47,579 nucleotides of DNA from NCBI GenBank assembly GCA_016201215.1, contig JACQDH010000155.1, forward strand, positions 1 through 47,579, read 5' to 3'. Made by a program: the position numbers and the translations under genes. A model generated the notes under the pieces. It made no database searches and had not been told where the DNA came from. It saw nothing but the letters and a program-made list of their open reading frames with translations. This DNA is from Acidobacteriota bacterium (GTDB taxonomy: Bacteria; Acidobacteriota; Terriglobia; Acidiferrales; UBA7541). Below, one piece after another: positions 39,645 to 47,579 of this stretch (its first letter is position 1; the number at the start of each line of letters is the position of its first letter).

Positions 39645-42200
39645 GTGAGACCACAGAACTTCCCTAGCAGACTTCGCGCTACCGCAATCCTCGTGGGCGT
39701 GTTTGTGCTCGCGGGAGTTTCGGCGCACGCCGCCATCACCGCGAAGCTCACCGGCGCGATCTACACCCTGGGGGCGGACCAGGTGCAGACGGTGTGGCCG
39801 AACGCGCGGGTCACGCTGAAGAACAAGCAGACCCAGAACGCAGTTTCCACGGTCTCGAATGAGCGCGGCGAATACTTCTTCGTGGGGGTCGAGCCGGGCG
39901 ACTACGAGCTGACCGTCGCGCTGGCCGGGTTCGAGACCGAAGTGCGGCAGGTGAGACTCGACCCCAAGGCGGATGTGAAACTCGACATCCCGCTGCGTCC
40001 GAAGAAGCGGACCGAAGAAGTCGTGGTGAAGTCCGAAGCGCCGGGCGTGGACATCTCCACGACCAGCACCGCCGGGCCCACGCTCACCGCCAACACCCTG
40101 AAGTCGGTGCCGCTGCTGAACGAAAATTTCCAGGACGCCCTGCCGCTCCTGCCCGGCGTGCTGCGCGGCCCGGACGGCCTGCTGAATATCAAGGGCGGCC
40201 GCGCCAACCAGGCTGGCACGCTGGTGAATTCGGTCAGCTCCGTCGATCCGGTCACGGGGCTGGCCGCGATCGGCCTGCCGCTGGAGGCCGTAGGGTCGGC
40301 CCGGGTGCTCTCCAATCCGTTCTCGGCCGAGTATGGCCGTTTTGCGGGCGGTGTGGTGGAACTGGAGACGCCGGGCGGAACAGACGAATGGCGGTTCGCG
40401 CTCAAGAGTTTCTTCCCGCGGTTCCGGCGGCGCAACGACACGATCATGGGCATCGAATCCATCCGGCCACGGCTAACCGTCTCCGGGCCGCTGCGCAAGG
40501 GCAAGCTCTACCTTTTGCAATCGTTCGATTACAAGTTCGTCCGCACGCGGGTGCCTTCGCTGCCCGATCTGCAGAACGACCAGGTGGTGGAAACGTTTGA
40601 TTCCCTGACGCAGTTCGACTGGAACATCACTCCCAATCACCGCTTCACCACTACGGTTTCCATCTACCCGCAGAACCTGCAGTTTGTGAACATGAACACG
40701 TTCAATCCGCAATTCACCTCGCCGAACTATCGCCAGCGGGGCTACCAGGTGGCGGTGACGGAACGATCGATCTTCTCGAATGGCGGCTTTCTGGCCTCCA
40801 CCTTTTCCGTGAAGCGCTTCGACGCGCATATCTTCCCCGCGCAGCTCCTGGCCGGTGAACTCGACCTTTTCTCGGAGATGAACTTCGGCACGTTTTTCAA
40901 CCGGCAGGACCGCGAGAGCAAGATCTACCAGTGGGCGCAGACCTATCATTTCCATCCACTGAGCGCTGGCGGAACCCACCTGCTCCAGGTGGGCTACTTC
41001 TACGCGCGGTCGGACTACGCCGGCACGGTCAGCAATCTTCCTGTGCTCGTGCTGCGCGAGCCGGCCACTCCGGGCACCGATTGTACAAAGGATGTGACGC
41101 ACACGGTTTGCACGCTCAGCCAGCGCATTACCTACGGGCCCCCGGGCTCGCTCGCCGCGACCAAGAACGACTTCGCCCTCTTCTTCCAGGACAATTGGCA
41201 GCTCCACCGGCAGCTCACGCTGGACTTCGGCGTGCGCTTCGACCGCGACGATCTCTCCGAGGATGCGGTGAACGTCGCGCCGCGCATCGGGTTCGTCTGG
41301 GCGCCCACGCGGGACAACAAGACCGCCGTCCGCGGCGGCGTGGGCCTGTTCTACGACAAAATTCCGCTCAACGTCGCCACATACCTGGCCTATCCCGCGC
41401 CAACCATTACCCGCTACGATGCCACGGGCCTGAACATCGTGGGCGGCCCGGTGACCTTCGTGCACGTCGTGGCCGCGCCGGACGGTCGCCTGCACGTGCC
41501 CTACAGCCTGGGCTGGAATTTCCAAGTGGACCGCGAAATCGTCCGTGGTGTGCTGGTCCGATTCGGCTACGAACAGCGCGAAACCCATCGGGATTTCGTT
41601 CTCGAGCCCTTCGAGACCACGGGCTCGGCGGCGCTGCGCCTGCTCAACGGCGGTCGGCAAAGCTACCGGGAGTTCCAGGCCACCGTGCGCTGGCAGCCCG
41701 GCGAGCGCACCACGCTGTTTGCCAGCTTCGTGCGCTCCCGCGCGGAGGGCGACCTGAACACCTTCGACCAGTATTTCGGCAATTATCCCTATCCCATCAT
41801 CCGCCCGAACCAGCACGGCCTGCTGCCCTACGACGCCCCCAACCGCTTTCTGTTCTGGGGCACCATCGGCCTGCCATGGAAGATCGAGTTTTCGCCTGTA
41901 CTCGAGATTCGCAACGGCTTCCCCTTCTCCAACGTGGACAACGACCTGAACTTTGTCGGCCAGCGCAACGCCGCCGGCCGCTTTCCGGTCTTCGGCGCCT
42001 GGGACATCCTGGTGGCGCGGAAATTCCCCGTGCGCCTGTTCCATAAAAAAGTGACGATCAATACCGGCTTGCGCGTCTATAACCTCACGGCGCACGACAA
42101 CCCGCGCGACGTCCAGCAGAACATCTTCTCCCCGCACTTCGGCCAGTTCTTCAACTCCGTCGGCCGGCAGTTCCGCGGAAGATTTGAATTCGAGTTCTAG
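39645..42200 (+). CDS. TonB-dependent outer-membrane receptor with CarboxypepD_reg-like domain
   Basis: 851 aa from GTG at 39645, preceded by GAAAGGG. The signal peptide ends near VSAHA. Next comes a carboxypeptidase-regulatory-like beta-sandwich (about residues 30-125, ERGEYFFVGVEPGDYELTV), then a plug-like domain (LPLLPGVLRGPDGLLNIKGG) and a long beta-barrel. The chain ends in Phe (RFEFEF), the usual outer-membrane assembly signal. This Oar-like layout is abundant in Acidobacteriota and some Bacteroidota, where the ligand is usually unknown. The plug is short and no TonB box is obvious. No SusD partner is encoded, so it is not a classical Sus locus. Confidence 0.85.
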   Translation: MRPQNFPSRLRATAILVGVFVLAGVSAHAAITAKLTGAIYTLGADQVQTVWPNARVTLKNKQTQNAVSTVSNERGEYFFVGVEPGDYELTVALAGFETEVRQVRLDPKADVKLDIPLRPKKRTEEVVVKSEAPGVDISTTSTAGPTLTANTLKSVPLLNENFQDALPLLPGVLRGPDGLLNIKGGRANQAGTLVNSVSSVDPVTGLAAIGLPLEAVGSARVLSNPFSAEYGRFAGGVVELETPGGTDEWRFALKSFFPRFRRRNDTIMGIESIRPRLTVSGPLRKGKLYLLQSFDYKFVRTRVPSLPDLQNDQVVETFDSLTQFDWNITPNHRFTTTVSIYPQNLQFVNMNTFNPQFTSPNYRQRGYQVAVTERSIFSNGGFLASTFSVKRFDAHIFPAQLLAGELDLFSEMNFGTFFNRQDRESKIYQWAQTYHFHPLSAGGTHLLQVGYFYARSDYAGTVSNLPVLVLREPATPGTDCTKDVTHTVCTLSQRITYGPPGSLAATKNDFALFFQDNWQLHRQLTLDFGVRFDRDDLSEDAVNVAPRIGFVWAPTRDNKTAVRGGVGLFYDKIPLNVATYLAYPAPTITRYDATGLNIVGGPVTFVHVVAAPDGRLHVPYSLGWNFQVDREIVRGVLVRFGYEQRETHRDFVLEPFETTGSAALRLLNGGRQSYREFQATVRWQPGERTTLFASFVRSRAEGDLNTFDQYFGNYPYPIIRPNQHGLLPYDAPNRFLFWGTIGLPWKIEFSPVLEIRNGFPFSNVDNDLNFVGQRNAAGRFPVFGAWDILVARKFPVRLFHKKVTINTGLRVYNLTAHDNPRDVQQNIFSPHFGQFFNSVGRQFRGRFEFEF

Positions 42201-42233
42201 TCGGCCCTCGGCTGGTGTCCCTGGCTCGCCGGG

Positions 42234-42242
42234 TGGCATAAT
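42234..42242 (+). promoter_or_regulatory. Possible extended -10 promoter for pncB
   Basis: TGGCATAAT fits TGnTATAAT with one mismatch and lies 17 bases before the ATG of pncB, giving a leader of about 10 bases. No -35 is evident. Confidence 0.35.
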
Positions 42243-42259
42243 GGCCCCGCGGGCTGGTC

Positions 42260-43639
42260 ATGGATAACCGTTCAGGCCGCTTCGGCCATTCCGGGCTGCT
42301 GACCGACCTGTACGAGCTGACCATGGCGGCGGGGTACGTCGAGACGCATTTCGACGCGCGCGCCACCTTCGAGCTCTTCGTGCGCAACCTGCCGCTGCGG
42401 CGCAACTACCTGGTGGCTGCAGGTCTCGAGCAGGCGCTCGATTTCCTCGAACATGTCTGCTTCGCCGCCGACGAGATCGCCTACCTGCGGGCGCATCCGC
42501 TGTTTCAGCGCATCGGGCGGCGCTTCTTCGACTATCTGGCCGGGTTCCGTTTCTCAGGTGACGTCTGGGCCATGCCCGAGGGCACCGTGTTTTTCCCTGG
42601 CGAGCCGCTGTTGCGCGTGACCGCGCCGATTGCCGACGCCCAGATCGTCGAAACCTGCCTGCTCGCCACGCTCAATTTCCAGACCATGATTGCCAGCAAG
42701 GCGGCGCGCGTGGTCACTGCGGCGCGCGGGCACAGCGTCATCGAGTTCGGCACGCGCCGCGCCCACGGGATCGAATCGGGAGTGCTCGCCGCGCGCGCGG
42801 CCTACATCGGCGGCTGCCAGGGCACTTCCAACGTGATGGCTGGCCGGCGCTTCGGCATCCCCATCTTCGGCACCCAGGCGCACTCCTGGATCATGGCCCA
42901 CGAGAGCGAGGAGGAGGCCTTTCGCCAGTTCCTGGATATCTATCCCCACCATGCCGTCCTGCTCGTGGATACTTACGATGTCCACGGCGCGGTGGAAAAG
43001 ATCATCGCCATGGGCCGCCGGCCGCGCGCGGTCCGCCTCGATAGCGGCGACTTGGCTGCCGACAGCATTTGGGTCCGTCGGCGGTTGGACGAAGCCGGAT
43101 GGCGCGACGTCGAGGTGTTTGCCTCGGGCGACCTCGACGAAGACCGCATCGCCGAGCTGCTCGCGAATGGCGCGCGGATCGACGGCTTCGGCGTGGGCAC
43201 GGCGCTGGCCACCTCGAGCGATGCGCCCGCCCTCGGCGTGATCTACAAGCTGGTGGAGCTCGAGCGCGGTGGCGCGGTTCACAATGCCGCGAAGTTCAGC
43301 GAAGCCAAGGTGACTTATCCCGGGCGCAAGCAGGTCTTTCGCGTCACCGGCGCCGGCGGCAAATCCGCAGAGGACATTATTGCGCTCGAGGAGGAGCAGT
43401 TTCCCGGCACGGAGGCTTTGCTGTTGCCGGTGATGCGGGGCGGCAAGCACATCTTGCCCGCCACGGACTTGGAGGAGGCGCGCCGGCGGTGTCTATCGGG
43501 CCTGCAACGCCTCCCGGAAAGCGTGGCGGACTTGCGCGCCCCGCTTGTTTTGGCTGGCTACCCGGTGCGCTACAGCGCGCGGCTGGAGGAATTGCTCGGT
43601 CAGGTGCGTCGGCGCGTGGAGCGTGCCGCGCGCATCTAA
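42260..43639 (+). CDS. pncB: Nicotinate phosphoribosyltransferase
   Basis: 459 aa. Converts nicotinate and PRPP to nicotinate mononucleotide, the first committed step of the Preiss-Handler NAD salvage route. The N-terminal LLTDLYELTMAAGY, the central EFGTRRAHGIESGVLAAR (with the conserved His of this family) and RAVRLDSGDLAADS (phosphate binding) are diagnostic. The length fits the bacterial enzyme. pncA follows 21 bp downstream, so hydrolysis of nicotinamide and use of the product are co-expressed. Confidence 0.92.
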   Translation: MDNRSGRFGHSGLLTDLYELTMAAGYVETHFDARATFELFVRNLPLRRNYLVAAGLEQALDFLEHVCFAADEIAYLRAHPLFQRIGRRFFDYLAGFRFSGDVWAMPEGTVFFPGEPLLRVTAPIADAQIVETCLLATLNFQTMIASKAARVVTAARGHSVIEFGTRRAHGIESGVLAARAAYIGGCQGTSNVMAGRRFGIPIFGTQAHSWIMAHESEEEAFRQFLDIYPHHAVLLVDTYDVHGAVEKIIAMGRRPRAVRLDSGDLAADSIWVRRRLDEAGWRDVEVFASGDLDEDRIAELLANGARIDGFGVGTALATSSDAPALGVIYKLVELERGGAVHNAAKFSEAKVTYPGRKQVFRVTGAGGKSAEDIIALEEEQFPGTEALLLPVMRGGKHILPATDLEEARRRCLSGLQRLPESVADLRAPLVLAGYPVRYSARLEELLGQVRRRVERAARI

Positions 43640-43660
43640 GGCAGCAAGGAAAGCTTTCCC

Positions 43661-44281
43661 ATGGTGGCGCGCAACGTTGTTTTCTGGGACGTGGACACTC
43701 AGGTTGACTTCATGCTGCCCGGCGGGAGGCTCTACGTGCCGGGGGCCGAGAAGCGCATTGAGAACATGCGCCGTCTGGCGGATGCGGCACGTGCGGGCCG
43801 GGTGTTCATGGTTTCCGATGCCGACGCGCACACGCCCGATGACCCGGAGTTCCGCCAGTGGCCTCCCCACTGCGTGCGCGGCACGCCCGGCGCGCAGATC
43901 ATTCCGGAAACGATGACCGACAGTTTTTATCTGATCCCAAACCGAGCAGACTTTCCGCTGCCGGCCGACCTTGGCAAGTACAAGCAGGTGGTCATCGAAA
44001 AACAGACTCTGGACGTCTTTGACAATCCCCACACCGAGACGCTTCTCGAGCGGCTGGACTCGCTCGTCAACAAGGACGCGGAGTTCGTCGTGTTTGGCGT
44101 GGTGACCGAATACTGCGTGCGCCTGGCCGCGAAGGGATTACTCGAGCGAGGGCGACGCGTAGCTCTGGTGACTGACGCGATCGAAACGCTAGACCCGGCC
44201 ACTGGGCAGCGCGCGCTCGAGGAACTGACCGCCAACGGGGCACGCCTGATCACCACTCGGCAAGCCCTGGCGCTGCTCTAG
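43661..44281 (+). CDS. pncA: Nicotinamidase (isochorismatase-like cysteine hydrolase)
   Basis: 206 aa. Hydrolyses nicotinamide to nicotinate. The D-K-C triad is Asp12 (WDVDTQVDF), Lys114 (IEKQTLDVF) and Cys152 (VVTEYCVRLAAKG). Metal ligands appear in DADAHTPDD (Asp55, His57) and WPPHCVRGTPGAQ (His70), the last almost identical to the corresponding PncA segment. The third His of the metal site in mycobacterial PncA is not obvious here. The 21-bp gap after pncB and agreement of pathway make the function secure, though such enzymes may also act on other amides. Confidence 0.88.
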   Translation: MVARNVVFWDVDTQVDFMLPGGRLYVPGAEKRIENMRRLADAARAGRVFMVSDADAHTPDDPEFRQWPPHCVRGTPGAQIIPETMTDSFYLIPNRADFPLPADLGKYKQVVIEKQTLDVFDNPHTETLLERLDSLVNKDAEFVVFGVVTEYCVRLAAKGLLERGRRVALVTDAIETLDPATGQRALEELTANGARLITTRQALALL

Positions 44282-44338
44282 CCGACCGCCTGCCGCCGCG
44301 CTAGAATAGCTGTGCTGCGTCCCCTCCAAGGTGCTTCG

Positions 44339-44920
44339 GTGATTCCCGCTGCTGAACTCAAACCCGGGATGGCGCTCCGAATCGAGGGCCAGATCTTCAA
44401 GGTGCTGGAGGCGGAGTTCAAGGCCGGAGGCGGCCAGGCCGGCGGCGTGGTGAAAACCAAGCTGCGCAACGTTGCCACCGGCCGGCTGAGCGAACCTCAC
44501 CTCCGCCCCGATTTGCGAATGGAAGATCTGGAACTAGAGCGGCAGACCATGGAGTTCCTTTACAGCGACGCCGAGAATGCCTATTTCATGAACCCGCAGA
44601 GCTTCGAGCAGTTGGAAATCCCGCTGGCCACGCTGGGTCCGGCGGCGCGATTCCTGAAGCCGGAGATGAAACTGCCGGTGGAATTTTTCGAGGGCCGACC
44701 GATCAGCGTGGTCTTTCCCTCGGTGGTGGAGGCGCGCATCGCCGATACCGCGCCGCCGGTCCACTCGCAGCAGGACAGCACGTGGAAAGAAGCCACGCTC
44801 GAGAACGGCGTCTCCATCATGGTGCCGCTGTTTATGGCCAAGAATGAGGTTGTGCGCGTGGACGTGGAGACCGGCCGCTATCTCGAACGCGTGCGCGCGG
44901 AGCGCAAGCGCGGCGCGTGA
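44339..44920 (+). CDS. efp: Elongation factor P-like protein without the tip lysine
   Basis: 193 aa from GTG at 44339, seven bases after AAGGT; EF-P proteins normally begin M-I-x-A, as here. Three OB-like domains are evident: domain I (about residues 1-62), domain II (MEFLYSDAENAYFMNPQSFE), domain III (GVSIMVPLFMAKNEVVRVDV ending in TGRYLERV). EF-P rescues ribosomes stalled at polyproline, helped by a modified Lys or Arg at the tip of the domain I loop (KPGKGGA in E. coli-type proteins). Here the loop is FKAGGGQAGGVV: that position is Gly or Gln depending on alignment, and the loop seems two residues longer. The gene follows pncA by 57 bp; a TAGAAT (44302-44307) may be its -10. Confidence 0.82.
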   Translation: MIPAAELKPGMALRIEGQIFKVLEAEFKAGGGQAGGVVKTKLRNVATGRLSEPHLRPDLRMEDLELERQTMEFLYSDAENAYFMNPQSFEQLEIPLATLGPAARFLKPEMKLPVEFFEGRPISVVFPSVVEARIADTAPPVHSQQDSTWKEATLENGVSIMVPLFMAKNEVVRVDVETGRYLERVRAERKRGA

Positions 44921-44956
44921 GCACTTGCCGCGGCTCGCTCGTCAAACCTACCCCGA

Positions 44957-45349
44957 CTAGAGAGTCTTCAGGTAGGCAACTAATTCGCGCATCTGGTCTG
45001 CGTTCACTGAGTCTTTGAACCCCGGCATGTCCTTGCCGCCCTTTTCAATCCACACGCGCAGGGAAGCGTCGTCCACCGGTTTGCCATCGGCAAACTTCCC
45101 GCGTTTGAGGAGGCCCTTCATGCCCGGGCCGATTTTCTTCGCCGTGCTCCCGCTGAAATGGCAGATGGCGCACTGAGCGTTGAAAATCTTTTTGCCCTTT
45201 TCTGCGTCGGTCGTGGCCGCTGGCGAGACTGTCCCCCATTCTTGCCCTCTGGCGTCTTTGCCGGGCGCCTGCGCGAGCAGGAGCGCGGCCGTGATCAGGT
45301 GGAGGCAGGCCATCAACAGCGCCACGAAGAATCGTGCGGAAAGTCGCAT
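44957..45349 (-). CDS. Small exported c-type cytochrome
   Basis: 130 aa. A signal peptide (about residues 5-27) is followed by a class I cytochrome c domain: haem-binding CAICH at about residue 60 and the axial Met in GGKDMPGFKD. The pattern MPGFKDxVNADQMRELVAYL is typical of SoxX/mono-haem electron carriers. It would work in the periplasm as an electron shuttle. No oxidase genes adjoin. Maturation may involve the CcdA and TlpA proteins at 4515-5946, but this is an inference. Confidence 0.88.
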   Translation of the reverse strand: MRLSARFFVALLMACLHLITAALLLAQAPGKDARGQEWGTVSPAATTDAEKGKKIFNAQCAICHFSGSTAKKIGPGMKGLLKRGKFADGKPVDDASLRVWIEKGGKDMPGFKDSVNADQMRELVAYLKTL

Positions 45350-45453
45350 GGCAGCTCTCCGATCTCAGGCGATGCACTTCTCATTCTCTCTTTACTCCCG
45401 GCGGATTTCCAGTCGAAGTGTAGCGCCATGCGAACTCGCGTTGCGGCGCTGGT

Positions 45454-45482
45454 TTGACACCCCCCAGACGCTGTGCTACGAA
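45454..45482 (+). promoter_or_regulatory. Promoter for the TPR gene
   Basis: A perfect -35 TTGACA (45454-45459), 17-bp spacer and TACGAA (45477-45482), placing the start about 30 bases before the ATG at 45519. Confidence 0.55.
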
Positions 45483-45518
45483 TCGTGATGGACATCGCGC
45501 GCGGCGTGCCGCGAACGT

Positions 45519-46001
45519 ATGAGTCTCGACAAACTCTCACAGGCTTGGGAATTGTTGCAGGAAGCCTTCCAGGCGCAGACGGAAGGCGACTACGACCACG
45601 CCGTGGAACTCTACGAGAAGTCCATCGCCATCCAGCCCACCGCCGAGGCGCACACGTTTCTGGGCTGGACGTTTCACTTCCAGGGCAAGCTGGACGCGGC
45701 CATCGAGCAGTGCAAGCGCGCCATCGAGATTGATCCGGACTTTGGCAACCCCTACAACGACATCGGGGCCTATCTGATCGAGCTGGGCCACTACGACGAG
45801 GCCATCCCCTGGTTGGAACGCGCCACCGAGGCCAAGCGCTACGACCCGCGCCACTTTCCCTACTTCAATCTGGGTCGTGCCTATCTGGCCAAGGAGATGT
45901 ACGCGCGCGCGCGGGAGAATTTCCAGAAGGCGCTGAAGATCGAGCCGCGCTACACGCTGGCCCGCGACGCGCTCGAGGGTCTGCGCCGCCTGGTCAACTG
46001 A
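45519..46001 (+). CDS. TPR-repeat protein
   Basis: 160 aa, soluble, no signal. Composed of about four tetratricopeptide repeats over the whole length, for example AVELYEKSIAIQPTAEAHTF, AIEQCKRAIEIDPDFGNPY and ARENFQKALKIEPRYTLARD, with the usual small and aromatic positions. TPR proteins are protein-protein adaptors and the partner is not evident. It is divergent from the cytochrome c gene and convergent with the transporter gene. Confidence 0.85.
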   Translation: MSLDKLSQAWELLQEAFQAQTEGDYDHAVELYEKSIAIQPTAEAHTFLGWTFHFQGKLDAAIEQCKRAIEIDPDFGNPYNDIGAYLIELGHYDEAIPWLERATEAKRYDPRHFPYFNLGRAYLAKEMYARARENFQKALKIEPRYTLARDALEGLRRLVN

Positions 46002-46011
46002 AACCCGTCCC

Positions 46012-46060
46012 GCCGGCATCTTGCCGGCTCCCCATCTAAACCGCCGGCCGGAGGCCGGCG
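46012..46060. repeat. Two GC palindromes between convergent genes
   Basis: First hairpin GCCGGC (46012-46017), loop ATCTT, GCCGGC (46023-46028). Second: CGCCGGCC (46042-46049), loop GGA, GGCCGGCG (46053-46060). Both fill the 82-bp spacer between the TPR and transporter genes. No T-run follows, so they resemble REP-type palindromes, perhaps serving as bidirectional termination or mRNA-end protection. Confidence 0.6.
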
Positions 46061-46083
46061 CTACGCACAAACTCTTTCTTCGG

Positions 46084-47424
46084 CTAGCTGGCCGGCGGAG
46101 TGGCTTGGCCGGGCTTCACGAGCCGGTCATAGAGCCACATCAGCAGCGTGGTGAGAAAGCCCACACCGGAAATCACCCACCATACCTGGTGCGGCTGGTG
46201 CCGCACCTCGCCAAAGTAGTGGACCAGGCGTCCGCCGATCCGGCCTGCAGTGAAGAACCCGATGGCAATGGGCAGGAAGGAATAGCCCATAAACGTGCCC
46301 TGCTGGCCCGGCGGCGCCAGCCGCGATACGTATTCATAGAAGCGCGGCGATTGCGTCATCTCGCCCAGCGCCAGTACGATCAGCGCCACGGCCACCAGTA
46401 GCGTAGAAGGAAGAACCGAAACGCCCATCCGGGCCAGTCCGCCCGCCACAGCTCCCATCCAATGACCGGCTGTGGTCGAGGCCAGCACCAGCCAGGAGAA
46501 ACTGGCAATCAGGGTCCCGAGCGTCATGGCAGTGAAGGAAGGGATTTTCCGCGTCAGATAGCTGATCGCGATCTGAAACAGGATCACGGTTAGCGGGTCG
46601 ATGGAGAGCAGAAGATCGATCTTCGCGTTGGGATTGACGTAGCCGCGCACGTAGAGCGGCAGGGCGATGAACTCCTCCCAAAAGACGATCCAGAAACCGG
46701 AAAAGATCACCAGGAAGATCATGAACCGGACGTTGCCGAGCACGACAAACATGTTCTTGAGCGCCTGGGCCACGCTGGCCACCTGTTGCTCGCCAGAGCG
46801 CGTCGGTTCTTTGTAGTAGATCAGCGTGGCAAAGAACATCAGGAAGACGCTGATCGCGCAAACCCGAAAGACGTTTTCAATGCCGATCCAATCGCGCACG
46901 AAGTAGGCCACGATGGGGCCGAGCGTCCCGCCGACGTTCACCAGCGTGTAGTAAATCGAATAGCCGATCGAGCGCACATTTTCATGCGCAGCGCGCGCCG
47001 TGGTGCCGACCACGCAGGGCTTGACGATCGATGGCCCCAGCGCCGGCACGGTGATGATGGCCAGCACCAGCCAGTAAAGCGGCACGATGTTGCGCAACGG
47101 CGCCATCCAGGGCGCTGTAAGCGAGCCCAGCAGGAAGTAGCCCACCGACAGAACCAGATACGCGAAGGCCAGCGAGCGCCGGAAACCGAAGCGGTCGGCC
47201 AGCGTCCCGCCCAGAATGGGGAGAAACCAGACGATTCCCCCAAAGAAGCCGATCAGGTCGCCCGCCTGAGCTTCGGTGAAGTGCAGGGTTTCGTGGAGGT
47301 AGATGGCCAGGACGGCCTGCGTGCCGTAATAGGCCAGGCGCTCAAACAGCTCGGTGACGTTGGCCACCCAGAAGGCGCGCTCGAAGCCGAAACGAATCTC
47401 CTGCAGGCGCTGTTGGAAGCTCAA
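46084..47424 (-). CDS. POT/PTR2-family MFS transporter
   Basis: 446 aa from a TTG start at 47424, seven bases after a perfect GGGAGG; the frame stays open upstream but shows no better start. Twelve or so hydrophobic helices. The first helix has ELFERLAYYGTQAVLAIYL, matching the ExxERxxYYG motif of proton-coupled oligopeptide transporters, and LGGTLADRFGFRRSL is the MFS loop 2-3 motif with the G-G-x-x-A-D of this family. Proton-driven uptake of di- or tripeptides is likely but the substrate is not certain. No further gene is visible between 47425 and the window end. Confidence 0.78.
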   Translation of the reverse strand: MSFQQRLQEIRFGFERAFWVANVTELFERLAYYGTQAVLAIYLHETLHFTEAQAGDLIGFFGGIVWFLPILGGTLADRFGFRRSLAFAYLVLSVGYFLLGSLTAPWMAPLRNIVPLYWLVLAIITVPALGPSIVKPCVVGTTARAAHENVRSIGYSIYYTLVNVGGTLGPIVAYFVRDWIGIENVFRVCAISVFLMFFATLIYYKEPTRSGEQQVASVAQALKNMFVVLGNVRFMIFLVIFSGFWIVFWEEFIALPLYVRGYVNPNAKIDLLLSIDPLTVILFQIAISYLTRKIPSFTAMTLGTLIASFSWLVLASTTAGHWMGAVAGGLARMGVSVLPSTLLVAVALIVLALGEMTQSPRFYEYVSRLAPPGQQGTFMGYSFLPIAIGFFTAGRIGGRLVHYFGEVRHQPHQVWWVISGVGFLTTLLMWLYDRLVKPGQATPPAS

Positions 47425-47579
47425 GAAATGCCTCCCGGCCGTGCGGGCTGCGGTGCCGGGCGCGATTGTAGCGGAACTCCGGCTCCACCGCGCCGGTTTT
47501 TGCCGTCTGTAAGATTTTCTGTTGAAAGTTGGATCGAAAAGGAAAAGGGTGTCTCCGATATTTCCGGCCCCAGGCACGG

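Noticed and set aside
40473-42239. A 588-codon minus-strand open frame opposite the TonB receptor gene
   Set aside because: Antisense shadow without recognisable motifs; the receptor is complete from signal peptide to terminal Phe.

Overview
This is a GC-rich chromosomal window from a Gram-negative bacterium, most likely an acidobacterium. The evidence is an outer-membrane LPS assembly protein (LptD), a TonB-dependent receptor with an N-terminal carboxypeptidase-regulatory-like domain, MacB-type permeases without a partner ATPase, and general gene style. No rRNA or other phylogenetic marker is present, so the phylum is an inference. There are no phage genes, insertion sequences, integrases or CRISPR arrays; this is ordinary chromosome, with some unusual proteins.

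Layout. 1-652: 3' end of gltX. 822-5946 (minus): CcdA, a TlpA thioredoxin, two FtsX/MacB permeases, frataxin (CyaY) and a secreted DsbD-N-like domain. The three modules of DsbD occur here as separate proteins in one block. 6330-8868 (plus): a tight three-gene lipid cassette (CDP-alcohol phosphatidyltransferase, HAD-IB phosphatase, Aur1-like PAP2 protein). It mirrors the enzymes of bacterial inositol-phosphate lipid synthesis. 8901-12725 (minus): LptD and an amidase. 12961-16749 (plus): a zinc-ribbon RDD membrane protein, a possible small ORF, an S41/CtpA-like protein that lacks its catalytic Ser and Lys, and a YibQ-like divergent polysaccharide deacetylase.

16823-36215 is almost all on the minus strand. 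It holds an LhgO-like oxidase, a Tat-exported glycosylasparaginase, a two-gene acyl-CoA-dehydratase-activase-like system of unknown function (1049 + 441 aa, overlapping by 28 bp), and a deoxynucleoside kinase that may be translated from a leaderless mRNA. Next come a B12-type radical SAM protein, tryptophanase, an exported tandem M42 peptidase whose first half is dead, an ABC-2 exporter pair, an orphan histidine kinase, tRNA-Ser(UGA) and a PilZ-like protein.

36457-44920 (plus): M20 dipeptidase, HU, an SDR oxidoreductase, a TonB receptor, the NAD-salvage pair pncB-pncA, and an EF-P whose tip lysine is missing. The window ends with a small cytochrome c (minus), a TPR protein (plus) and a POT-type transporter (minus).

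Best candidates for something new: the lipid cassette (6330-8868), the split double-activase system (19385-23832), the catalytically empty CtpA beside YibQ (14268-16749), the half-dead tandem M42 peptidase (28668-30953) and the EF-P variant (44339-44920).
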